Assembly (NCBI RefSeq): GCF_036030735.1
Contig: NZ_CP107928.1
Coordinates: 1,550,001 to 1,614,000, forward strand
Source of the DNA: Streptomyces sp. NBC_00425
GTDB taxonomy: Bacteria; Actinomycetota; Actinomycetes; Streptomycetales; Streptomycetaceae
Length of the DNA stretch: 64,000 nucleotides
Reading direction: 5' to 3'
The notes below the pieces were generated by a model. The model ran no database searches. It was not told the DNA's origin and saw only the letters and a list, made by a program, of their open reading frames with translations. Both the position numbers and the translations under genes were made by a program. Shown one piece after another: positions 40,636 to 50,700 of this stretch; within the stretch, counting starts at the first letter, position 1, and each line of letters starts with the position of its first letter.

Positions 40636-41699
40636 GACGAGAGCTGGACGTGCCCGTGATCGCCTATGACGAGACGGTGCGTGGCAGGCAGTCCGGGGGC
40701 CACGGCGACTTTGACGTTGCGGCCGACGAGGGAGGCCGCCACCCGCCGGATCCGGTCGAAGGACGACTCCCGCAGCACGATCGAGTACTCGATCTCGCTG
40801 TGGGAGATACGGCAGTTCTCCGCGACCGACGTGGAAGGGCCGACGTACGAGTCGCTGACGACGCTGCCGGCGCCGATGATCACGGGACCGACGATGCGGG
40901 AGCGCCGGACCTCGGCGCCCGCCTCGATCCGGACGCGTCCGATGATCTCGCTCTCGTCGTCGACGTAGCCGTTGACGCAGGGCTGGAGGCGTTCGAGGAG
41001 GGTGCGGTTGACCTCCAGCATGTCGGTGACGTTGCCGGTGTCCTTCCAGTAACCGGTGATGACCGTGGAGCGGACCTCCATTCCCTGGTCGATCATCCAC
41101 TGCAGCGCGTCGGTGATCTCCAGCTCGCCGCGCGGGGACGGCTGGACGGCCCGCACCGCTTCGTGGACGGCCGCCGTGAACAGGTACACGCCGGCGACGG
41201 CCAGGTCGCTGCGCGGCTTGCGCGGCTTCTCCTCGAGTACGAGGACGTTGCCGTTGTCGTCGGTGACCGCCACTCCGAAGGCCGTGGGATTGTTCACCCG
41301 GGTGAGCAGCACCTGGGCGTCGCGTGGGTCCTTGCGGAACTCCTCGACGACGTCGGTGATGCCGTCGAGGACGAAGTTGTCACCGAGGTACATGACGAAG
41401 TCGTCGTCGCCCAGGAAGGATTCGGCGATGAGCACGGCGTGGGCGAGCCCCAGGGGTTCGCTCTGCGGGATGTAGGTGACGTTCAGGCCGAAGGCGGAGC
41501 CGTCGCCGACGGCTGCCTCGATTTCCGGGGCGGTGCTGCCGACGATGACGCCGACGTCGGTGATGCCCGCGGCGGCGATGGATTCGAGACCGTAGAAGAG
41601 GATCGGTTTGTTGGCGACCGGGACCAATTGCTTGCTGGACGTGTGGGTGATCGGGCGCAGTCGTGAACCTGATCCCCCCGCGAGCACGAGAGCCTTCAC
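40632..41699 (-). CDS. Glucose-1-phosphate thymidylyltransferase, long StrD-type
   Basis: This enzyme is expected to make dTDP-glucose from glucose-1-phosphate and dTTP, the entry step to dTDP-deoxysugars. The 355 residues match the length of the long StrD-like family. The N-terminal nucleotidyltransferase half has LAGGSGSRLRP (7-17), QLVPVANKP (24-32), YLGDN (104-108) and EEKPRKPRSDLAVAGVYLF (156-174). The C-terminal part (about 250-310) has hexapeptide-like turns of a left-handed beta helix. I chose the GTG at 41699 (MKALVL) because family members start there and GGATGGA lies just upstream. An in-frame ATG at 41711 has no visible ribosome site. It lies after a strong terminator following PKS B and is coupled to the mqnB-like gene. 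It implies a glycosylated product, although no glycosyltransferase is in view. Confidence 0.9.
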   Translation of the reverse strand: MKALVLAGGSGSRLRPITHTSSKQLVPVANKPILFYGLESIAAAGITDVGVIVGSTAPEIEAAVGDGSAFGLNVTYIPQSEPLGLAHAVLIAESFLGDDDFVMYLGDNFVLDGITDVVEEFRKDPRDAQVLLTRVNNPTAFGVAVTDDNGNVLVLEEKPRKPRSDLAVAGVYLFTAAVHEAVRAVQPSPRGELEITDALQWMIDQGMEVRSTVITGYWKDTGNVTDMLEVNRTLLERLQPCVNGYVDDESEIIGRVRIEAGAEVRRSRIVGPVIIGAGSVVSDSYVGPSTSVAENCRISHSEIEYSIVLRESSFDRIRRVAASLVGRNVKVAVAPGLPATHRLVIGDHGHVQLSS

Positions 41700-41716
41700 T
41701 GTTCCATCCATGTGAC

Positions 41717-41744
41717 GGGTGAGAGGTGGTGGGTGAGAGGTGGT
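41717..41744. repeat. Perfect 14-bp tandem repeat upstream of the nucleotidyltransferase
   Basis: GGGTGAGAGGTGGT occurs twice in direct succession (41717-41730 and 41731-41744). It lies in the short gap between the terminator of PKS B and the start of the sugar gene. It could be a regulator site or a chance slippage duplication. Confidence 0.8.
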
Positions 41745-41747
41745 GGC

Positions 41748-41782
41748 CGCCTCGGCCCGGACGCCGTGTCCGGGCCGAGGCG
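41748..41782 (-). terminator. Strong hairpin terminator after PKS B
   Basis: Two perfect 14-bp arms (41748-41761 and 41769-41782, core CCTCGGCCCGGA and its complement) enclose a 7-base loop. The hairpin begins 12 bases beyond the PKS B stop. It should end or attenuate the PKS A-B transcript before the sugar and nucleosidase genes. Confidence 0.8.
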
Positions 41783-41794
41783 CGGCCGGTCGGT

Positions 41795-44700
41795 TCAGAC
41801 CTCGTCGAGGTCGCCCTCGAGGAAGGCGCGCAGTTCGTCGTCGGAGACCTCGTCGGCGGCCGGCGCCGACGGCGCGGGGCCGACGGCGGCTCCGGCCGCC
41901 GCGTCGTCGAGGCGGGCCAGCAGACCGCTGAGCCTGCTGCGCAGCCGCTCCTGGACGGCGCCGTCCAGGACCGACGCGGTGAACTGTGCCTCCAGGGCGT
42001 CGAGACGGTCGAGGACCGGGGAGGTGGCCGGCTGCGCCTCGTGGGTGATGCGTTCCAGGAGGTGCGCGGCGAGCCGTTCCGGCGTCGGGTAGTCGAACAT
42101 GAGGGTCGCGGGCAGTCGTGTTCCTGCGAGGGCGCCGATGCGGTTGCGCAGTTCGACGGCGGTCAACGAGTTGAACCCGCTGTCCAGGAAGCCTCCTTCC
42201 GGGTCGATGGAGTCGGGGCTGTCGTGCCCGACGACCAGGGCCGCCTGGGCGAGCACGGCGTCCAGGACGAGGGCGTGCCGGGCGTCCGGGGCGAGCCCGG
42301 CGAGACGGGTGCGCAGCTCGCCCTCCGCGGGCACCGCCGACGCGCCGGTGGCCGGTGCGGCCTGGTGCCGGGTGCGGGCCGGGACGAGGTCGCGCACCAG
42401 GTCCGGCACCGACCCGTCGGAGGCGCGTAGCGCGGCCGGGTCGAGGTCGACGGGCGCGTGGTAGGGGTCCCGGGAGCGCAGTGCCGCGTCGAGCAGGGCG
42501 AGTGCGTGGCCGGTCTCCATGGGCCGCAGTCCGCTGCGGGCGATGCGGCGCATGTCCGCTTCGCCGAGCTTGCCGGTCATGCCGCTGCGTTCGGCCCACA
42601 GACCCCAGGCGAGGGACTGGACGCGGCGTCCGGCGGCGGCGCGGCGGGCGGCGAAGGCGTCGAGGAAGGCGTTGGCGGCCGAATAGTTGCCCTGCCCGAC
42701 GCCGCCGAGGGTTCCGGCGATCGAGGAGAACAGAACGAGCGCGGCGCCGGTGTCGCGGGTGAGCTCCTCCAGCAGGACGGTCGCGTCGGCCTTGGCCCGC
42801 AGGACCGTGTCGACGCGCTCGGGAGTGAGCGACTGCACGATGCCGTCGTCGAGGACGCCCGCGGTGTGGACGACGGCGCGAAGCGGCCGGTCCGCGGGGA
42901 TGTCGCCGAGCAGGGCGGTCAGGGCCTCGCGATCGGCGACGTCGCAGGCCGCGACGGTGACGTGGGCCCCGTGGCCGCTGAGCTCCTCGTGGAGTTCGGT
43001 CATGCCGTCGGCCGCCGGGCCGCGCCGTCCGGCCAGCACCAGGGAGCGCACGCCGTGGGCGGTGACCAGGTGGCGGGCGATCTCCCGTCCCAGGATGCCG
43101 CCGGCCCCGGTGACCAGGACGGTGCCGTCCTCGAAGGCCCCGTCCGCCGTCTCGGCGGGCGGCGCCGCCTGGATGAGCCGGGGTGTGAGCGCGGAACCCT
43201 CGCGCAGGGCGATCTCGCTCTCGTCCGAGGCGAGCGCGGCCGGCAGCTGTGCCAGGGAGGCCGCACTGCCGTCGTGGTCGATCAGCGCGAAGCGGCCCGG
43301 GTTCTCGGCGCGCGCCGCACGGACCAGCCCCCAGACGGCCGCCTGGGCCGGATCGGTGCGGGGCGCGTCCTCGGATCCGGTGGTGACGGCGTTCCGGGTC
43401 AGCACCACCAGCCGGGAGGCCGCCAGGCCGTCCTGCGCCAGCCAGTCGGTGAGCAGGCTCAGCGCGTGGGTGGTGGCACGTCGCGTGGCAGCGGGGAGGT
43501 CGGCGTCCGCGTCGGACCGGGTGTCGGGCATCGCCGCCAGGACCGTCGCGGGCACGGCTGTGCCCGTGGCCGCGTGCAGCGCGGCGGGGTCCGGGTGCCG
43601 GACGGCGGTGCCGAACGCCGGTGCGTCGGGCGGCAGCACGCTGCCGACGAGGTGCGGCGTGCCGACGGGCGCCGTGCCGATGCCGGCGGGCGTCCAGCGG
43701 ATCCGGTGCAGTGCGCCGCGCCCCGGAGCGGACGGCAGGGCGCTGGTGTCCACGGGGCGCAGGGTGAGGCCGTCGATGTCGGCGACCCGGTGTCCCGCGT
43801 CGTCGAGGATGCCCACCCGGTAGGTGTGCTCGCCGACGGGGGTGAGACGCACGCGCAGTGCGGTGGCGCCGGCGGAGTGCGGGACGACGTCGGAGAAGGT
43901 GAACGGCAGGACGGTGCCGGTGCCTGCGGCGGGGGCCAGCGCCACCGTGTGCAGGGCGGCGTCCAGCAGGGCGGGGTGGACGCGGAACCGGTCGGCGCCC
44001 TGCAGGTGTTCGCCTTCCTCGGGGGCGATCTCGGCGTACACGTCGTCGCCGTCGCGCCAGGCCGCGCGCAGTCCGCGGAACGCGGGGCCGTAGGCGAAGC
44101 CGCCGGCGGCGATGCGGTCGTACAGGCCGCTGACGTCCACGGGGGTGGCGGACGCCGGCGGCCAGGCGGCCGGCAGAGGTGCGGGTGCGACGGCCGACGG
44201 CGTGTCGGTGAGGGTGCCGTCGGCGTGCCGTGTCCAGGCGGTGCCGGTGGCGGGCCGGGAGTGCACCGAGAGGGCGCGGTCGCCGTTGCCGTCGGGCGCC
44301 GCGACGGACACCTGAAGCTGGACGCTGCCGCTCTCGGGGAGCACGAGCGGCGTCTGGAGGGTGAGGTCACCGATCCGGGCGGCGCCGACGTGTCCGCACG
44401 CCTCCATGGCGAGGTCGAGGAAGGCGGTGCCGGGGAAGAGGATGCGGCCGTCCAGGGCGTGGTCGGCGAGCCAGGGCCTGTCGTTCACGGAGACGGTTCC
44501 CGTCAGCACGACGCCCGAGCTGTCGGCGAGGGCGACAGCGCCGGTGAGCAGCTGGTGGCGTACGGGATCCAGGTCCGTGCGGGTGCTGTCGGAGCCGGTC
44601 GCCTCGAGCCAGTAGCGGCGCCGCTGGAAGGGGTAGGTGGGCAGGTCGGTGCGGACGGCTCCCGAGGGGGTGAACCAGTTGTCCCAGTCCACGCGGTGGC

Positions 44701-47700
44701 CGTGGGTGTGCAGCCGGGCGAGGGCGGTGGTCAGCGAGGCGTCTTCCTCCTCGTCGCGCCGCAGTGTCGGCACGAGTGTGGCGACGCCGTCGACGCAGTC
44801 TCCGGCGAGCGCGGTCAGCACGCCGCCCGGCCCGATCTCGACGTAGGTGGTGACGCCCTGTTCCTCGAGTGTGCGAATGCCCTCGTGGAAGCGGACGGCG
44901 TCGCGCACCTGGCCTACCCAGTAGGCGCCGTCCATCGGCTCGTCGGCGGTGACGGGGCGTCCGGTGACGGTGGAGACCACGGGCAGGGCGGGGGCGGCGT
45001 GGTCGACGAGCGCCGTGTGTGCGGCGAACTCGTCGAGCATGTCGTTCATGTGGTGGGAGTGGAAGGCGTGGCCGACCTGCAGACGGTGTGTCTTGCGGCC
45101 CCGGCCGGCCAGTTCCGCGGCCACCGCGGTGACGGCTTCCTCGTCGCCGGACAGGACGGTGGCGAGCGGGCTGTTGACCGCCGCGACGGACACCCGGCCC
45201 TCGTGGGCGGCGAGCAGCGGTGTCACCTCCTCCTCACCGGCCTGGACGGAGATCATGACGCCGCCCGTCGGCAGGTTCCCCATGAGTTTCCCGCGCACGG
45301 CGACGAGCCGGCACGCGTCCTCCAGGGTGAGTACCCCCGCGACGTGGGCTGCGGCGATCTCGCCGACCGAGTGGCCGAGCACCGCGTCGGGCCGTACGTC
45401 CAGGCTCTCCAGCAGGCGGTACAGGGCGACCTGGACGGCGAAGAGTCCGGCCTGGGTGTAGGCGGTGCGGTCCAGGAATGCCGACTCGGGGCTGCCCGGT
45501 TCGGCGAACAGGACGTCGCGCAGGGGCAGTTCGAGGTCGGCGTCGAGGTGGGCGCAGGCCTCGTCGAGGGCGTCGGCGAAGATCTCGTGCCGCTCGTACA
45601 GGACCCGTCCGGTGGCGGCCTGCTGACTGCCCTGTCCGGAGAAGAGGAAGGCCACCTTGCCCCCGCGGGCCCGGCCGGTGGCGAGCAGCGGGTGCTCCCG
45701 GCCCTCGGCGAGAGAGGTGAGCGCCTCGGTGAGCGCCTCGGTGTCGCCGGTGGCGACGGCCGCGCGGTGGTCGTGGTGGGCGCGGGTGGTGGCCAGGGAG
45801 AGCGCCAGGTCGGCCGGAGCGCTGTCGGGACGGGCGGCGATGTGGGCGAGGAAGCGGCGGGCCTGGGCGCGCAGGGCGGCGTCGCCACGGGCCGACAGCA
45901 GCCACGGCAGGGTGCGGGAGGCGCCGTCGGCCGGACGGGACTCCACCGGGGCGGATGTCGCGGGTTCTTGGATGATCACGTGTGCGTTGGTGCCGGAGAC
46001 GCCGAACGACGAGACACCCGCACGCCGCGGCGTGTCACCGGGGGCCCAGTCGCGCTCTTCCTGCAGCAGGCGCACAGCGCCGGACGACCAGTCGATGTGC
46101 GGGGACGGCTGTTCGGCGTGCAGGGTGCGCGGCAGGACGCGGTGACGCATCGCCATCACCATCTTGATGATGCCGGCGACGCCGGAAGCGGCCTGTGTGT
46201 GGCCGATGTTGGACTTCAGCGCCCCGAGCCACAGCGGCCGCTCCACAGGCCGGTCCTGACCGTAGACGGCCAGCAGCGCCTGCGCCTCGATGGGGTCGCC
46301 GAGGGTGGTTCCGGTGCCGTGCGCCTCGACGGCGTCCACGTCCAGCGGTGAGAGCCCGGCCGAGGCCAGCGCCTGGCGGATGACCTTCTGCTGGGCGGGT
46401 CCGCTGGGCGCGGTGAGCCCGTTGGAGGCGCCGTCCTGGTTGACGGCGGTGCCGGCGACGGTGGCGAGCACGGGGTGCCCGCCCCGGCGGGCGTCCGACA
46501 GACGCTCCAGCAGGAGAAGACCGACGCCCTCGGCCCAGCCCGCGCCGTCGGCCTCGGCGGCGAACGGCTTGCAGCGGCCGTCCGGCGAGAGGGCACGCTG
46601 CCTGCTGAACTCGACGAAGGTGTCCGGGGTGGACATCACGGTGACGCCGCCGGCCAGGGCGAGTTCGCACTCGCCGGACCTCAGGGCCTGCACCGCCAGG
46701 TGCAGGGCGACCAGGGAGGACGAGCAGGCGGTGTCGACGGTGACGGCCGGTCCTTCCAGGCCGAAGGTGTAGGCGATGCGTCCCGAGGCGACGCTGCCGG
46801 CGCTGCCGGTGGCCAGGTAGCCCTCCAGCTCCTCGGGGGCCTTGCGGGCACGGCTTCCGTAGTCGTTGTAGTTGGATCCGACGAAGACGCCCGCGCGGGC
46901 GCCGCGGATGCGGTCCGGATCGATCCCGGCGCGTTCGAACGCCTCCCAGGACGTCTCCAGCAGCAGCCGGTGCTGCGGGTCGACGGCCACGGCCTCGCGG
47001 GGCGTGATCCCGAAGAACGCGGGGTCGAAGCGGTCGGCGTCGTGCAGGAAGCCGCCGTGCCGGGCGTACGAGTGGCCGATGCGGTCGGGGTCGGGATCGT
47101 AGAGGCTCTCGACGTCCCAGCCGCGGTCGGCGGGGAACGGTGTGATGGCGTCGGCGCCGTCGGCGACGAGTTGCCACAGATCCTCGGGTGAGACGACACC
47201 GCCGGGGAAGCGGCAGCTCATGCCGACGATGACGATCGGGTCGTCGTCGACGGCCGCCGTCGGCAGTTCGAGCGGCGGCTCGGCGGCCGCCCCCGTACCG
47301 AACAGCTCTGCGTCCAGGTAGGCGGCGAGGGCTCCTGCGGAGGGGTGGTCGAAGGCGAGCGTGACCGGCAGGCGCAGCCCGGTGGCCTCCACGAACCGGT
47401 TGCGCAGTTCGACGGCGGTGAGCGAGTCGAAGCCGACGTCCCGGAAGGCACTCCCGTCGGGGACCGCGTCGGGGTCGGCATGGCCGAGGACGGCGGATGC
47501 CTGGGCGCGGACCTCCGTGACCAGCGCGGCACGCCGCTCCGCCGGGGACAGGCCCGCGAGGCGCTGGACGAGCGGCGGTCCGTCGACGGAGTCGGCCTTC
47601 TTCTCGCCGCTGTCCGTGGAGAGCGGCACCCGTGCCTCGGGGAGCTCGCGCAGCGCGGCGAACGCGCGGGCGGTGATCAGCTTCCAGTCGACGTCGGCGA

Positions 47701-50700
47701 CGATCAGGAACTCCTCGTCCTGCTCCAGCGCCTTCTGCAGGGAGGCGATGGCCAGTTCGGGGTCCATCGGGGGTACGCCGTCCCGGCGCAGCCGCTCGGC
47801 GACCTCCTCCCCGACCATGCCGCCGCCCGCCCAGGTTCCCCAGCCGATGGAGGTGGCGGGCAGTCCCTGCGCCCTGCGGGCGGCGGCCAGGGCGTCGAGG
47901 AAGGCGTTGGCCGCGGCGTAGCTGCCCTGTCCGGGACCGCCGAGGGTGCCTGCCATCGACGAGAACAGCACGAACGCGTCGAGGTCGAGATGGCGGGTGG
48001 CGGCGTCGAGGGCGAGCGCCGCATCGGCCTTGGGGCGCAGGACGTCATGGGCGCGCTGCGGGGTGAGCGCGTCGATGAGGCCGTCGTCGATGATGCCGGC
48101 GGTGTGCACCACCGCTGTGAGGGTGCCGCCGCCGGGCAGGTCGTCGACGAGACGGCGCACCGCTTCGGCGTCGGAGACGTCGCAGGCGACGACGGTGGCC
48201 TGTGTGCCCGACTCGGCGAGCTCGGCGACGAGTTCGGCGGCGCCCGACGCGTCGGGGCCGCGCCGGGAGGCGAGCACGAGGTGTTCGGCGCCACCGCGTG
48301 CGAGCCAGCGGGCGACGTGCCGGCCGAGCCCGCCGGTGCCGCCCGTCACCAGGACGGTGCCGGACGGCCGCCAACTGCCCTCCGGCCGCGGTCCGTCACC
48401 GGCGCGCACCAGGCGGCGGGCGAAGAGTCCGGAAGCGCGCACCGCGAGGTGGTCCTCTTCGAGCGTCCCGGACAAGGCGCCGATCAGCCGGCGTGCCGCA
48501 CGGTCGTCGAGTGTGCCGGGCAGGTCGACGAGCCCGCCCCAGCGCTGCGGGTACTCCAGGGCGGCGATGCGGCCGAGACCCCAGATCATCGCCTGCAGGG
48601 GGCTGGTCAGCCGGTCGCTGCGGCGCACGGCGACCGCGCCACGCGTGGCACACCACACCGGGGCCTCCAGGCGGGTGTCCCCGAGCACCTGAAGCAGGGT
48701 CGTGGTCAGGACGAGGCCGGTGGGCAGCACGCCCTCGGCCGACCAGGGGGACTCGTCCAGCGCGAGCAGCGACAGCACGCCACCGACCTCGACGCCGTCG
48801 GCCAGGGCGCGCACGAGGTCGGCCATGCGGTCACGTTCGGCGTCCGGGCCGCCCACGACGAGGACGCGGGCCCCGGCAGACCTGTCGCCGATCGCGGCGT
48901 GCACATCCCTGACGAGGGGGTCGTCCTCGTATCCGGCCGGTACGACGAGCAGCCACGTGTTCGCCAGCTCGTGGGTGCGTGCGGGCTGTTCGGTGCGGGG
49001 CCGCCAGGCGACCCGGTATCGCCAGCCGTCGAGCGTGGAGTGGTTGAGCCGGTCCCGCCGCCAGGACGACAGGGCGGGCACCACCTCGGCGAGTGAGCGC
49101 ACGTCGTCGAGTCCGAGGCTGTCCGCCAGGGAATCGAGATCGTGGCTGTCCACGCTGGCCCAGAATCCGTCGTCGAGAAGGTTCACCCCGCCGAACGTCC
49201 CGCCGTCGGCAGCGGTCTGCGGGGCGGCCGGCTCCAGCCAGTAGCGGCTGCGCTGGAACGCATACGTCGGCAACTCCACCCGACACGGCGACAACCCCGC
49301 GAACACCGGCCCCCAGTCGACCGCCACACCCCCAGCCCACGCCTCACCCAACGACAGGTAGAACCGCTCCAGACCACCCTCACCACGACGCAACGAACCC
49401 ACCACCACCGCATCCCCACCCACAGCCTCGACCGTCTCACCGATCGGCACCGCCAACACCGGATGCGGACTCATCTCCACAAACGCACCGAACCCCTCCC
49501 CCAACAGACGCCGCACCACCGGCTCCAACAACACCGACTGCCGCAGATTCCGGAACCAATACCCCCCATCCGTCACCGCACCCTCAACCCACTCACCCGT
49601 CACCGTCGACAAAAACGGCACCGACGGCACCAACGCCGACACCGAACCCAACACCTCAGCCAACTCCCCCTCCAACACATCCACACCAGCCGAATGCGAC
49701 GCATAATCCACATCGATCCGACGCACCCTCACCCCCAACCCCTCACACAACTCCACCAACTCATCCAACGCACCCACATCACCCGACACCACCGTCGACG
49801 ACGGACCATTCACCGCCGCCACCGACACCCGACCACCCCAACGACCCACCAACTCCGACACACCACCAGGACCCTCAGCAGCAAGAGCCACCGACACCAT
49901 CCCCCCACCACCCGCCAACGCCACAATCGCCCGCGACCGCAACGCCACCACCCGCGCACCATCCACCACACTCAACGCACCCGCCACCACCGCAGCAGCA
50001 ATCTCCCCCTGCGAATGACCCACCACCGCAGCCGGCCGCACACCGAACGACTCCCACAACGCAGCCAACGACACCATCACCGCCCACAACACCGGCTGCA
50101 CCACATCCACCCGATCCAACCCAGGCGCACCCCCACCCCCGCACCACATCCACCAACGACCAATCCACCAACCCCTCCAACGCCACACCACACTCAACAA
50201 ACCGCGCAGCAAACACCTCCGACACATCCAACAACTCCACCGCCATACCCACCCACTGCGCACCCTGACCCGGAAACACGAACACCGGATCAACGGAGTC
50301 GCCGATGCGCCGGGCGGCGCCCCGCGCGAGGCCCGTGCCGGACGTTCCGGCGGCCAGAGCGCGCAGCGAAGCGACGAGGCTGTCACGGTCGACGCCGACG
50401 ACGGCCGCGCGCTCCTCCAGCGCGGCACGGCCGGTCAGGAGGGAGTGCGCGATGTCGACGGGATCGCCGTTCGAGCTCTCCAGATGGGTCAGCAGCTGCT
50501 CGGCCTGGGCACGCAGCGCCTTGCCCGAGCGGGCGGACAGCAGCCACGGCACGACGGTGCGGGGCGGCTCGGCGACGAGCGGCGCGGGCTCCTCCACGGC
50601 GAGCGGCGGCTCAGGCTCTTCGAGGATGATGTGGGCGTTGGTGCCGCTGACGCCGAAGGAGGAGACACCGGCCCTGCGAGGCCGGCCGTTGCGCTCCCAG

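Noticed and set aside
41717..41744. CRISPR array
   Set aside because: There are only two adjacent 14-base units with no spacers. No CRISPR-like array was seen elsewhere in the window.
50130..50140. Programmed ribosomal frameshifting in the C runs
   Set aside because: The equivalent site in the sister modules is in frame, no stimulatory structure was recognised, and a -2 base difference spread over two homopolymers is better explained by sequence error or mutation.
49875..50428. A separate gene boundary inside PKS B (one protein ending at 49875, another starting near 50428)
   Set aside because: The two frames join exactly when two Cs are restored at 50130-50140. The supposed new start would fall inside an AT domain, and its first residues are a shadow of the true frame.
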